DNA of 64,000 nt from Alphaproteobacteria bacterium (GCA_030053915.1 JASGCT010000002.1:58780-122779); one strand, 5' to 3'; shown: positions 51,291 to 60,550, counted from the stretch's first letter. Notes: generated from the sequence alone by a model not told the origin. A program made the numbers and translations.

Positions 51291-52679
51291 ATGAACGCAA
51301 TTTTATCAACAGGTATTTTTGGTATTTTAATGCTACTCGTTTCGTTATTTATGAAAAACAAACGTGCTACGCATACTTTAGCTCTCCTCGCTGTAATGAG
51401 CATAGGTATTGTAAATTATCAAGAAATGTATAATATTGTATATGTGTCGTTTCCAGGTAATTTTTTTGAGTTCGATCGCTTTTCTTTGTACTTTTTTGAA
51501 ATATTAGTGGCATTAGCCTTTATTTATATAGCCTTAAACACCAAGTCTTTAGAAGACATGAATGCCCATTTAGCCGAAACCTATTCTTTAATATTATTTT
51601 CAATGTGTGGTTTAGCTATTTTGTGTTTTTATAATAATTTATTAAGTATGTTTTTAGGCATCGAAATGCTCTCGTTGCCGCTTTATATATTAGCTGCTTT
51701 AGATAAACATAATTTAAATTGTATAGAAGCCTCTGTTAAATATTTTTTATTGGGTGCATTTACTACGGGTTTTTTATTGTTAGGAATTGCCTTTATTTAT
51801 GGTAGCAATGGTAGTTTTGGCATATCATTAGACCCAATGAATTCAAGTTATAGCTTTTTAATTGCGGCGGGTTTATTATTAATTTTCATCAGTTTTGCTT
51901 TTAAGGTATCGGCTGCACCTTTTCATTTTTGGGCGCCGGATGTGTACGATGGTGCTCCAACAGTCATCACTGGATTTATGGCATCTATCTCAAAAATGGG
52001 CGCCTTGTATGCTTTTATTAAACTATTTCTATTTCAAAGTAAAATGCTTGGTCCCACGTTTCCAATTTTACTGTCTTTTCTTATTATCGCTTCATTTATA
52101 TTTGGTAATATAACTGCCTTGTTTCAGCAAAGTATTAAAAGAATGTTGGCTTATTCTAGTATTGCTCAAGTGGGTTTTATGCTACTCATTTTATATTTAA
52201 ACCCCAATCAATTTCAAGAACCACTCTTAATGTACACTATGGCGTATTCAGTTGCCAATATCTGTATTTTTGCCATTATTTCTAAACTGCCTAATTATAG
52301 CTTTCAGTATTTTAACGGCTTTGCAAAACGACAACCCTTTTTGGCATTTGCTTTAAGTTTATCCTTATTATCTTTAGCCGGCATTCCATTAACCGCTGGT
52401 TTTATGTCTAAGTTTTTCGTGTTAAAAGAATTATTATTAACCCATGTCAACCTCATTTGGTTAGCCATTGTGGCTGTATTGTTTTCTGTAATTAGTATAA
52501 GTTATTATTTAAAACTTATTCAGGTTATGTATTTCAAAAGCCCTGAAGATACCACTACGTTTTCCTATCAATTAAATCTATCTCAAACATTTAAATATCT
52601 CCTTTTAATTATATGTATTATAATAATTTATTTTGGAATTTTTCCTTTTACGTTATTTAATTTTTATTACTTTTTTTAG
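51291..52679 (+). CDS. nuoN: NADH-quinone oxidoreductase subunit N
   Basis: A 462-residue proton-pumping membrane subunit of complex I with about fourteen helices. Family blocks are MFLGIEMLSLPLYILAALDKHNLNCIEASVKYFLLGAFTTGFLLLG (the Glu and Lys of the pumping half-channel), SAAPFHFWAPDVYDGAPTVITGFMASISKMGALYAF and KRMLAYSSIAQVGFML. The start is downstream of the promoter at 51261-51268. In most bacteria nuoN ends the nuo operon; here it is alone with prs and mnmH after it. Confidence 0.95.
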   Translation: MNAILSTGIFGILMLLVSLFMKNKRATHTLALLAVMSIGIVNYQEMYNIVYVSFPGNFFEFDRFSLYFFEILVALAFIYIALNTKSLEDMNAHLAETYSLILFSMCGLAILCFYNNLLSMFLGIEMLSLPLYILAALDKHNLNCIEASVKYFLLGAFTTGFLLLGIAFIYGSNGSFGISLDPMNSSYSFLIAAGLLLIFISFAFKVSAAPFHFWAPDVYDGAPTVITGFMASISKMGALYAFIKLFLFQSKMLGPTFPILLSFLIIASFIFGNITALFQQSIKRMLAYSSIAQVGFMLLILYLNPNQFQEPLLMYTMAYSVANICIFAIISKLPNYSFQYFNGFAKRQPFLAFALSLSLLSLAGIPLTAGFMSKFFVLKELLLTHVNLIWLAIVAVLFSVISISYYLKLIQVMYFKSPEDTTTFSYQLNLSQTFKYLLLIICIIIIYFGIFPFTLFNFYYFF

Positions 52680-52687
52680 TTACATTA

Positions 52688-53659
52688 ATGATCTATCCTT
52701 TTAAATTATTTCATGGCAATCAAATGAAAGATTTTGCCAGTAAAATTTGTGGTGTTATTAACCAACCCTTAGGCAAAGTAAACTTAGAAGTGTTTAGTGA
52801 TGGTGAAATTATGCCAGTTTTTTTAGAAAGTGTTCGTGGCGATTATGTGTTTTTAATTCAAAGTACCCATAGCCCCGCTGAAAACTTATTAGAATTATTG
52901 TTAATGATTGATGCTGCGAAACGAGCAAGCGCTTATAAAATTATTGCGGTTATTCCATATTTTGGCTATGCCCGTCAAGACCGAAAAGATAAGCCAAGAG
53001 TGGCTATTGGCTCGAAATTAATAGCTAATTTATTGGTTTCGGCAGGTGTAAACCGAGTTATTACAATGGATTTACACGCCCCACAAATTCAAGGTTTTTT
53101 TGAAATACCCGTGGATCATTTAGATAGTGCGGTTATTTTTATACCTTATATTCAAAAATTAAATTTAGATAATATTGTTTTTGCTGCCCCAGATGTGGGA
53201 AGCTCTAAGAGGGTTCGTGAAATTGCCATTTATTTTAGTGCTGAAATGGTGATTTGCGATAAACACCGAAGCCGAGCCAACGAAATTGCCAGCATGGTAC
53301 TAATAGGTGATGTAAAAGACAAACATGTTATCATTTTTGATGATATTTGCGACACGGCGGGCACCCTTACTAGAGCCGCACAACTTATTATGGATAATGG
53401 TGCAAAATCGGTTCGAGCTGTTATTACTCACCCTGTTTTAAGTGGCAATGCTTATCAAAATATTAATAATAGCGTCCTAGAAGAACTGATTGTTACCGAC
53501 TCTATTCCTTTTAAACCAGATGCTGTGGCATGTCCAAAATTAAAAGTATTGTCTGCTACTACCCTATTTGCTGAAGCCATTCAAAACGCCGCCTCTAACA
53601 AAAGTATTTCAGATTTATTTGTGTACACAAAACTAAAATCTAAATATAAAGACCAATAA
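52688..53659 (+). CDS. prs: ribose-phosphate pyrophosphokinase
   Basis: Makes PRPP from ribose 5-phosphate and ATP for nucleotide, His and Trp synthesis. It has 323 residues, with FSDGEIMPVFLESVRGDYVFLIQ, YFGYARQDRKDKPRVAIGSKLIANLL (ATP loop and catalytic Lys/Arg), TMDLHAPQIQGFF (His) and the PRPP-binding signature HVIIFDDICDTAGTLTRAA. The N terminus starts with a compressed opening as in Bacteroidota homologues. It begins 8 bases after nuoN and is followed 31 bases later by mnmH, so it is most likely co-transcribed with them. Confidence 0.95.
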   Translation: MIYPFKLFHGNQMKDFASKICGVINQPLGKVNLEVFSDGEIMPVFLESVRGDYVFLIQSTHSPAENLLELLLMIDAAKRASAYKIIAVIPYFGYARQDRKDKPRVAIGSKLIANLLVSAGVNRVITMDLHAPQIQGFFEIPVDHLDSAVIFIPYIQKLNLDNIVFAAPDVGSSKRVREIAIYFSAEMVICDKHRSRANEIASMVLIGDVKDKHVIIFDDICDTAGTLTRAAQLIMDNGAKSVRAVITHPVLSGNAYQNINNSVLEELIVTDSIPFKPDAVACPKLKVLSATTLFAEAIQNAASNKSISDLFVYTKLKSKYKDQ

Positions 53660-53690
53660 TTTTTAAACATAATTATATAATAGATGCAGT

Positions 53691-54773
53691 GTGGACTTTG
53701 AAAGGCTATCTTATGACTTTGTGATAAATGATTTAAGTTCATATTTGATATTAGACGTAAGAACACCGTTGGAATTTGAAGCAGCTCATATTCCAGGTGC
53801 TTATAATGTTCCAGTGTTTTCTAATAAAGAACGTATAGAAATAGGCACCACTTATAAACAAATAAGTAAAGAAAATGCGGTTCGTATAGGATTACAATAT
53901 TTTGGAAAGCAATTAAATAATTATTTAGAACAGGTTGAGCATATCATAACAAATTTAAATGTAAAACCCGAAAAAATTTTAGTACATTGTTGGCGAGGCG
54001 GGCAAAGAAGTGCGGCAATGGCTTGGTTATTAGCATTTAATAAATATCCTACCTTTGTTTTAGAAGGTGGCTATAAAAGTTTTAGAAATTGGGTTTTAAA
54101 ACAATTTGACATCAATTATCCTTTAGTAGTTATTGGAGGCTATACCGGTTCGTATAAAACAGATCTTATTAAGTATTTAGAAACCAAACAACTACCTGTT
54201 ATTAACCTTGAAGAATTAGCACAACATCGAGGCTCCACTTTTGGTGGGCTTGGATTACCCAAACAAACTTCCAATGAAATGTTTGAAAATAAATTAGCCA
54301 CCTCATTGTTTAAAGCATGTCTCTTAAAAAAGCCTCTATTTATTGAAGACGAAAGCCAAAGAATTGGAAACAATTTAATTCCAACCCCTTTTTTTAAAAC
54401 GATGCGCCATGCACCAAACTATCAAATACAAATAGATTTTGAAACAAGACTCGATAACATCCTAAAATCTTATAGCCATTTTCCTTGTGAAGATTTAATA
54501 ACAGCTACAGATAGGTTGCAAAAAAGGTTGGGTTTTGATACCCTACAACGTATTAAAAATCATCTTAAAAATGAAAATTTTAAAGAAGCCTTTAAATTAT
54601 TATTAAACTATTATGATGGTTTTTATGCCAAAAACAAATCACACGCCGATTTTCCTAAATTTAATATTACCTATATTCCTACTCATTTTAATACCTTAGA
54701 CACATTAGCGACTTATTTTGAAAAAGTTGCGCATGATTTTGATTTCAATAACAATCCTCCCTTTTTTACGTAA
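53691..54773 (+). CDS. mnmH: tRNA 2-selenouridine synthase
   Basis: Replaces sulfur with selenium at the wobble uridine of some tRNAs, using selenophosphate; also makes geranylthiouridine. The 360-residue protein begins at GTG (53691), since an ATG seven bases upstream is out of frame. An N-terminal rhodanese domain (LDVRTPLEFEAAHIPGA, active Cys100 in VHCWRGGQRSAAMAW) is followed by a P-loop domain. The Walker A segment is GGYTGSYKTD: Tyr155 stands where Gly usually precedes the Lys, an oddity. HRGSTFGGLG is a family block. It lacks an adjacent selD. Confidence 0.88.
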   Translation: MDFERLSYDFVINDLSSYLILDVRTPLEFEAAHIPGAYNVPVFSNKERIEIGTTYKQISKENAVRIGLQYFGKQLNNYLEQVEHIITNLNVKPEKILVHCWRGGQRSAAMAWLLAFNKYPTFVLEGGYKSFRNWVLKQFDINYPLVVIGGYTGSYKTDLIKYLETKQLPVINLEELAQHRGSTFGGLGLPKQTSNEMFENKLATSLFKACLLKKPLFIEDESQRIGNNLIPTPFFKTMRHAPNYQIQIDFETRLDNILKSYSHFPCEDLITATDRLQKRLGFDTLQRIKNHLKNENFKEAFKLLLNYYDGFYAKNKSHADFPKFNITYIPTHFNTLDTLATYFEKVAHDFDFNNNPPFFT

Positions 54774-54779
54774 AAATAC

Positions 54780-54797
54780 TTTAGAAAATTTTCTAAA
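54780..54797. repeat. 18-base perfect palindrome after mnmH
   Basis: TTTAGAAAATTTTCTAAA is perfectly self-complementary. It begins 7 bases after the mnmH stop. As RNA it has no loop, so a protein-binding site or a weak terminator with slipped loop are both possible. Confidence 0.45.
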
Positions 54798-54846
54798 ACT
54801 ACGTAACAATACTAAGAATTAGTACGTTTATTTTAAAATAATTTGA

Positions 54847-54869
54847 TTGTAACATCTAATATGTTACAA
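54847..54869 (+). promoter_or_regulatory. 23-base inverted repeat upstream of the large secreted protein gene
   Basis: TTGTAACAT-CTAAT-ATGTTACAA is a perfect 9-base inverted repeat with a 5-base spacer, 39 bases before the ATG at 54908. Dyads of this kind are typical of operators; an RNA hairpin in the leader is the alternative. No TAnnTTTG element was found between it and the ATG. Confidence 0.5.
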
Positions 54870-54907
54870 AAAATGTTTTGTTTTGAATAAATTTAAATTT
54901 AATTTTT

Positions 54908-57900
54908 ATGAAATATCATTTAAAAAAAGGGGCAAATAATAGATGCTACCTGGTATTAACATGGGTGTTATTAACAAGTATTTTATGTTATACAAAACAA
55001 ACAGCGGAGGCTCAAACTCTATCATCTTCTAAAACTGGCGGTGCCTTTTCAAAAATAAATATAGTTGCTCCAAATGCCGCATCCTTAGGTAAATATGTTG
55101 ACATTCCAGTAAGTTATTATAGTGGTATCCCGCAAATTTCAATCCCAATTTATAATGTAGTTTCTGGTAAACTAAGCCTTCCACTAAGTTTAGACTATCA
55201 TGCTGGTGGTATCAAGGTGCAAGAATTAGCTAGTTGGGTTGGGCTGGGCTGGACTTTAAAAGCTGGTGGTGTTATTAGCAGACAAGTTCGAGGCTTCGCT
55301 GATGAAAAAGGTGCAGGCAGTAATCATCAGTATGGATATTTAAGTGATGGCGGTTATTTAAATTATATAGGTAATTATTTTAATGGTAGCGTAGTAAATC
55401 CTGAAATTACTACCAAATGCGACGGCGAACCAGATATTTTTACTTTTAATTTTGGCGGCATCTCGGGGAAATTTGCTTTTAATGATGCTGGACAACCGAT
55501 GTGTATTCCTTCACAAGACCTTAAAATTGAATATGTATATAATTCACAACCATGGACTTACGATAACCAATATGCTTTAGGCGCCTTAGCGGGCAAAACT
55601 TGTATTGAAACATTTATAATTACTACAACCGATGGTACCAAGTACTATTTTGGAAAACAAGATTCATATCAACCTGGTTATAGTCATCCTATCGATGTAC
55701 ATTGTACGCTTACTGCCGAAAAAGGTATAAACCCAAGTCGCATCATTTCTAGTTGGTATTTAAATAAAATAGTATCTCAAGATGGACAAGATGAAATAAA
55801 CCTTTTATACAAATTTGATAGCTATAGTTATTATTCATATAACACTGGGTTAAACGTAGGTACTTCAACGTTGTCTAATGAAAATCGCGTTTTAGAATAT
55901 GAAATCATCAAAAATTATGTTTATGGTTCTAAATTAAGTTGTATAAAATTTAAAAATGGTGCCCTTTATTTTGAAAATGGAATTTTAAGAAATGACTTAG
56001 GGAGCGCTAGCGACGTGTTTAAATCGATCAGGCAATCATCCAATACTCAAAGCTTTGCTTTGGGAAAAATTATTTTAAAAAACACCCAAAATCAAGAAGT
56101 AAAATATTGGCAATTTACGTACGATTATTTTGAAGATTTAAATGCTAGCAATACTGGCATCAACTCTATTTTTGTTCGTGATATAAATATAGATATTTAT
56201 AAACTAAAATTACTTAAATTTCAAGAGTTCTCTGCTTCAAATACGAGCGATATTATGAATCCTTATGTATTTAGTTATTTTGCTGAAAATCCTGTGAGGT
56301 CACTCAGTTTAAATATAGACCATTGGGGTTTTAATAATTATGACGGCAGAAATAATACCTCGTTATTACCTCAACTATTTGTTTTGAGTAAAGATATTAC
56401 TACCCCGAATCCCAAACCATCTAATTATTATAACAATCGAGATTCCAGATGGCCAGCTATGCGTGGTGGGTCGCTTAAAACCATTACGTATCCCACCAAG
56501 GGTAGTATCGATTTTGAGTTTGAACCCAATACAGTTTTTGCTAATAATACCAATGTAATTGTGGGGGGGTTAAGAATAAAAAAGATAAAGAAAATATCAA
56601 CCCAAAACCTTGAAGAGAGTATACATTACGAATATAATAATCCTAATAAAGCCAGTATTCAGTCCAGTGCCATATTATATAGTATTCCTGTTTATATTCA
56701 AATGTATCGAAACGACCTTTTAAAATATATTTGGGACAAGTTACAGATTGGATGTTATGTACCTAAAAACAACCCATATTTTGCAAGTACTTATTCTGTT
56801 AGACCTATGGAAACCACACAGGGTATGCACTTAGGATATTTATTTGTTAAAGAAATATTTCCACAAAATGGTTATAAACTTTATCAGTATTTTGATGATA
56901 AAAATTCATTATATTCACCTGCATCAAATACAATCTATGTGAATACTTTAAATTCTACAAGTTGTGATGATAATATCAATGCTCCTAACTATCCTGCGGC
57001 ACCCGAAGAGTTTTCAACGCAACGAGGTCATTTAATTGTTGAAAGTTTTTTTAATGAATCGCAGCAATTTATTAAGTCGCTATCTACGAGGCATGTTTAT
57101 GTTAAAACAGACCAAGAAATTCCGGGCTATATCTCCAATAGTACTAGTGGTATTATAGGTGGCGTAACACTTTATACTCTAAAATCTTATAAGAAATCGC
57201 ATTCAGAAACCACCGAAATTATCAGAGACCCTAACTCACAAATAGTTTCTGTTAAAACATCTACAACCCGCTATAGCAGTGTTTTTCACAATGAACCAAC
57301 ACAGGTAGAGTTTCAAAACTCTAAAAACGAAACGTCGTTACAAGTCTATAAATATAGTTACGACTTTTTACCACAAGAGTTCTCTATGATAGATTTACAA
57401 AACGCACATCAAACATACAACTATACCTGGTTTACAAATTTTCAAAATACTATAAATAGGTATCTATCTGATTTTAAGTATCCTACAAAAAATGAGAATA
57501 TTAACAACGCAGATTATGCGACTCTGTTTTTAGGCGAGCTCCTTAAAAATATGTCAACATCAAGAAAAAATATTCAAAATATAGCCCTACAATATTTTAA
57601 ACCCAATAATATTTTACAAACTGCTTTGAATAATAAAATAAACCAAAGCAACGACGCATTTAAAATCATTTTAGAGCTTAATAAACAAAATGAAAACGTT
57701 TTAATTTCCCAAGAACACTATGTAAATAATAAACCCATAGAAGCAACTTACATAGAATATAATAAAAATCAATACAATTTTATTTATCCATTTAAATTTT
57801 ATAAATGGGTTCCATCTCAATCTAATGCATCTTACAAGTCATTGTTATTAAATAGTTTAGGAACAAATTTTGATCTAGACCAAAATTTAAAATTGTTTTC

Positions 57901-58849
57901 TACTTTAGCTTTTGATAACAAAAATAATTTAATGCAATATATTGACCGTTCAAATATTCCTGAAAGTTACGAAACCAATACTAATGATGATGTTATTGTA
58001 AAAATTACCAATGCAAAACATGAAACAAATTCAATTAACGAAACTGAACCCATTACTATAATAACCAATGTGTCGTCTAATAGTAGTACCTTGGTTAAAA
58101 GTACGCTAACGTTAAATTCAACAACCAATATTACAGTAAGTTTGGGTAATTATTATTCTTTATCTAATTCAAATACTTATACCTTTAATTATCGTTTAAA
58201 CTTTATAAATGAAGGCGTTAGTAATAGTTTACAAAGTGGTACCTTTACTATAAGTAGTCAAAAAAGGAATATGGCACTTACTTTATTTTCTATCCCGGCT
58301 GGCACTTACGAGCTTGTATTATCAGGCATTCCTCAAAGAACCAATCCTAGGTTAGGTATAACTACTAAACCAAATTTTAATGCTAATTTTTCAATTTTAT
58401 ATGTTAGAAACAGAATAACAACAACAACTTATAAAGAATTTTATTTTGAAGATTTTGAAACGAATACATCTGCTTTTAACATTTTCGCACATACTGGTAA
58501 GAAAAGCTTTATTCAATCTTTTACGATACCTTTTATACCGCCAAACACTAAAAATTATATTTTGCAATATTGGAAATATGTTAATAATAAATGGCAATTG
58601 TTTCAGCAAAAATATACACCCAATACAGTATTAAATGGCAGTAATGGTAATATTGATAATATAAGAATATTTCCAGAAGACGCTCAAATGTTTTCTTATA
58701 ACTACCATCCTTTATTTGGCTTAACCTCACAAATAGACCCTCAAGGTAATGTAAGCTATTTTAATTTTGATGGGCTGGGGCGCCTTAAAACAATCAAAAA
58801 TAAAAATAATGAATTTGTAAAATCATTCATCTATAATTTTAGCAAATAA
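54908..58849 (+). CDS. large secreted Rhs-family-like protein with a single YD repeat
   Basis: A 1313-residue exported protein. The signal peptide (LVLTWVLLTSILCYTKQTAEAQ) is followed by the N-terminal block of Bacteroidota Rhs/YD-type proteins: PNAASLGKYVDIPVSYYSGIPQISIPIYNV, LSLPLSLDYHAGGIKVQELASWVGLGWTLKAGGVISRQVRG. The middle is long beta-rich sequence. The C terminus has one YD-like repeat (YFNFDGLGRLKTIKNKNNEF) preceded by SYNYHPLFGLTSQIDPQG, and then ends at FIYNFSK. Classical Rhs proteins carry many repeats and a toxic tip; here the repeat barrel is missing, so toxin function is not supported. No immunity gene follows. Confidence 0.75.
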   Translation: MKYHLKKGANNRCYLVLTWVLLTSILCYTKQTAEAQTLSSSKTGGAFSKINIVAPNAASLGKYVDIPVSYYSGIPQISIPIYNVVSGKLSLPLSLDYHAGGIKVQELASWVGLGWTLKAGGVISRQVRGFADEKGAGSNHQYGYLSDGGYLNYIGNYFNGSVVNPEITTKCDGEPDIFTFNFGGISGKFAFNDAGQPMCIPSQDLKIEYVYNSQPWTYDNQYALGALAGKTCIETFIITTTDGTKYYFGKQDSYQPGYSHPIDVHCTLTAEKGINPSRIISSWYLNKIVSQDGQDEINLLYKFDSYSYYSYNTGLNVGTSTLSNENRVLEYEIIKNYVYGSKLSCIKFKNGALYFENGILRNDLGSASDVFKSIRQSSNTQSFALGKIILKNTQNQEVKYWQFTYDYFEDLNASNTGINSIFVRDINIDIYKLKLLKFQEFSASNTSDIMNPYVFSYFAENPVRSLSLNIDHWGFNNYDGRNNTSLLPQLFVLSKDITTPNPKPSNYYNNRDSRWPAMRGGSLKTITYPTKGSIDFEFEPNTVFANNTNVIVGGLRIKKIKKISTQNLEESIHYEYNNPNKASIQSSAILYSIPVYIQMYRNDLLKYIWDKLQIGCYVPKNNPYFASTYSVRPMETTQGMHLGYLFVKEIFPQNGYKLYQYFDDKNSLYSPASNTIYVNTLNSTSCDDNINAPNYPAAPEEFSTQRGHLIVESFFNESQQFIKSLSTRHVYVKTDQEIPGYISNSTSGIIGGVTLYTLKSYKKSHSETTEIIRDPNSQIVSVKTSTTRYSSVFHNEPTQVEFQNSKNETSLQVYKYSYDFLPQEFSMIDLQNAHQTYNYTWFTNFQNTINRYLSDFKYPTKNENINNADYATLFLGELLKNMSTSRKNIQNIALQYFKPNNILQTALNNKINQSNDAFKIILELNKQNENVLISQEHYVNNKPIEATYIEYNKNQYNFIYPFKFYKWVPSQSNASYKSLLLNSLGTNFDLDQNLKLFSTLAFDNKNNLMQYIDRSNIPESYETNTNDDVIVKITNAKHETNSINETEPITIITNVSSNSSTLVKSTLTLNSTTNITVSLGNYYSLSNSNTYTFNYRLNFINEGVSNSLQSGTFTISSQKRNMALTLFSIPAGTYELVLSGIPQRTNPRLGITTKPNFNANFSILYVRNRITTTTYKEFYFEDFETNTSAFNIFAHTGKKSFIQSFTIPFIPPNTKNYILQYWKYVNNKWQLFQQKYTPNTVLNGSNGNIDNIRIFPEDAQMFSYNYHPLFGLTSQIDPQGNVSYFNFDGLGRLKTIKNKNNEFVKSFIYNFSK

Positions 58850-58852
58850 TGT

Positions 58853-58874
58853 TTTTAAAATAGTTATTTTAAAA
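58853..58874. terminator. bidirectional terminator between convergent genes
   Basis: TTTTAAAATA (58853-58862) and TATTTTAAAA (58865-58874) are perfect 10-base inverted arms with a 2-base centre, lying across the 3' ends of the convergent Rhs-like and oxidase-operon genes. Each exit side carries T-runs. Confidence 0.55.
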
Positions 58875-59274
58875 GGGTATGCTGAGCAATAACTGCGTAA
58901 AATATTGCCCATCCTACAAAAATAATAATAATTGCCCATAACCAAGACGGAATGGAATGTAAACTTTCGCTACCTTCAATTAAAAATTTCTTTTGGTCGC
59001 CTTTACTATAAGCATTTATCATTAATGGCAATGTACCATCAACTACTTCATTCTCTTTAATACCTTCAATGGTTATGGCCGGTCCGTTACGAACCACAAA
59101 AGGAATTTTTCTAATGCCTTCAATACCTAAAGGATCTTTACTAACAATTTTTAAAACATGATCTCCATCACTTAAATTTTTAGTATTGAGTTCCACATGA
59201 ATGGGTGTTTCAAACACACCAAACGGCTTTTCATCATTGTCCATAAAAAGTAATACACTTGATTTGTTTTTCAT
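58864..59274 (-). CDS. Ig-like, C-terminally membrane-anchored protein of the oxidase operon
   Basis: A 136-residue protein I do not recognise by name. Residues 5-95 look like an immunoglobulin-like sandwich (GVFETPIHVELNTKNLSDGDHVLKIVSKDPLGIEG), and a single transmembrane helix occupies about 110-130 (WLWAIIIIFVGWAIFYAVIA). No signal peptide is visible, so orientation is uncertain. It is the last gene of the cbb3 oxidase operon, 5 bases after the 85-residue gene, so an accessory or assembly role like CcoQ/FixH is a reasonable guess but unproven. Confidence 0.6.
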   Translation of the reverse strand: MKNKSSVLLFMDNDEKPFGVFETPIHVELNTKNLSDGDHVLKIVSKDPLGIEGIRKIPFVVRNGPAITIEGIKENEVVDGTLPLMINAYSKGDQKKFLIEGSESLHSIPSWLWAIIIIFVGWAIFYAVIAQHTLLK

Positions 59275-59279
59275 AAAAT

Positions 59280-59537
59280 TTACTTTAAAATTGAGTATTT
59301 AATGTGGTTTTTATTGTTTTCTTGTGGTTTAATCAACCATTTTATTGTATAATAGAGCGTGAATAAAGAAATAATAATGGTTATATAAACAATGGTGTAA
59401 TCCCACAAACCCTGTGGACCTGTGCCGTGCGTAATGCCTTTCAAAAGCTTGGGTTGATTTCTGTCACAAACTTTACAAGCTATGGATGACAGATAATTTA
59501 AGGAAAATATCCCTAAGATACATACTATTTTTTTCAT
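59280..59537 (-). CDS. small membrane protein of the oxidase operon
   Basis: An 85-residue protein with an N-terminal hydrophobic stretch (VCILGIFSLNYLSSIACKVCD), ACKVCDRNQPKLL with a CxxC pair, then GPQGLWDYTIVYITIIISLFTLYYTIKWLI as a transmembrane helix. The start overlaps the CcoO-CcoP stop by 4 bases, so it is firmly coupled to the oxidase. It could be a CcoQ-like stabiliser or a cytochrome/copper assembly partner; the CxxC raises copper binding but no HxxxC or methionine motif supports it. Confidence 0.6.
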   Translation of the reverse strand: MKKIVCILGIFSLNYLSSIACKVCDRNQPKLLKGITHGTGPQGLWDYTIVYITIIISLFTLYYTIKWLIKPQENNKNHIKYSILK

Positions 59538-60550
59538 TGGGCTTGCGCTTTAAGTTTTACAAAATCAACAATCTTCTTGATGTCTTCGGGTTTTACTTCT
59601 TGACCTTTGTTGCCCCACGAGGTTCTTTCGTAATTTATAATGGCAGCCACTTCTTTTTCAGTAAAATTGGCATTAACACCCACTGCCGACATAACGCCGT
59701 ATTCAGCCCTGGCATCGTAGCCATTCATTATAATATCGATATATAAATCTAAGTTGTTACCCGTAACTACGGCACTCCCTTTTAGTGGCGGATATGCACC
59801 TTTTAAACCCTCACCATTTTCTTGATGACAGGTTTGACAATAAGTGGTATAAAGTTTTTTACCGTCAACCGCTTCATTAGCTTGACCTCCCGAACTTTTT
59901 TCGTTTGAAGCTAAGGCATCTGCCATTAAAAATGCATTGGGTTGCATGGTACTTGGCAAGGGTACTTGCTTTAAAGATTTTAAATAAGCTACTAAAGCCA
60001 GCGCATTTTCGGTAGCTACAACTTTCCCTTTTTTACCATTTAAAAATGACGCCGGTACTGGCACAATAATTTCAGTTGAATCGGGATTGTCTTTTAGTTC
60101 AAATAGCCAATGATATGATGGCATTATAGACTGTTGTACCACAATTCTGGGGTTGTATAAATGCATTAAATTCCAATCTTGACTTGGTTGCCGATTACCT
60201 ACATCCGTTAAATCGGGTCCTGTTCTTTCAGTACCCATTAAGGTAGCCGTATTTTGCCAAATACTCGTGCGCCCTATATTGGCATAATCTGCGGCTAATC
60301 CTGGTCTCGATCCCCAAATTTTATCCATAGCTACATTTCGAACTTGTTGCGAATGGCAAGCCACACAGCCTTCCGAAATATAAATAAGTTTTCCTTGGCG
60401 TTCTAAGGCGGTCAAAGGTTTACTTCCAGGTAGCGGTGCATTATTTTTTTGACTATCTAAAGCCGGTAAAATAACCACCATCAGCGTAAGACACAAAAAT
60501 AATAAACCTGCAATTGGATACAGTTTTTTGTGGTCGTTAAAAATATTCAT
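59534..60550 (-). CDS. cbb3 oxidase cytochrome c subunit, CcoO-CcoP type fusion
   Basis: A 338-residue membrane-anchored di-heme cytochrome. One N-terminal helix (about 10-30) anchors it. The first domain is CcoO-like: heme site GCVACHSQQVRN (Cys62, Cys65, His66), WGSRPGLAADYANIGR, RTGPDLTDVG and the axial Met in SIMPSYHWLF (Met143). A second class I cytochrome domain starts near 225: YCQTCHQENGEGLKGAYPPL (Cys238, Cys241, His242), as in CcoP. Joining both into one chain, with one heme in each part, replaces the usual separate mono-heme CcoO and di-heme CcoP. It lies 25 bases downstream of ccoN. Confidence 0.88.
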   Translation of the reverse strand: MNIFNDHKKLYPIAGLLFLCLTLMVVILPALDSQKNNAPLPGSKPLTALERQGKLIYISEGCVACHSQQVRNVAMDKIWGSRPGLAADYANIGRTSIWQNTATLMGTERTGPDLTDVGNRQPSQDWNLMHLYNPRIVVQQSIMPSYHWLFELKDNPDSTEIIVPVPASFLNGKKGKVVATENALALVAYLKSLKQVPLPSTMQPNAFLMADALASNEKSSGGQANEAVDGKKLYTTYCQTCHQENGEGLKGAYPPLKGSAVVTGNNLDLYIDIIMNGYDARAEYGVMSAVGVNANFTEKEVAAIINYERTSWGNKGQEVKPEDIKKIVDFVKLKAQAQ

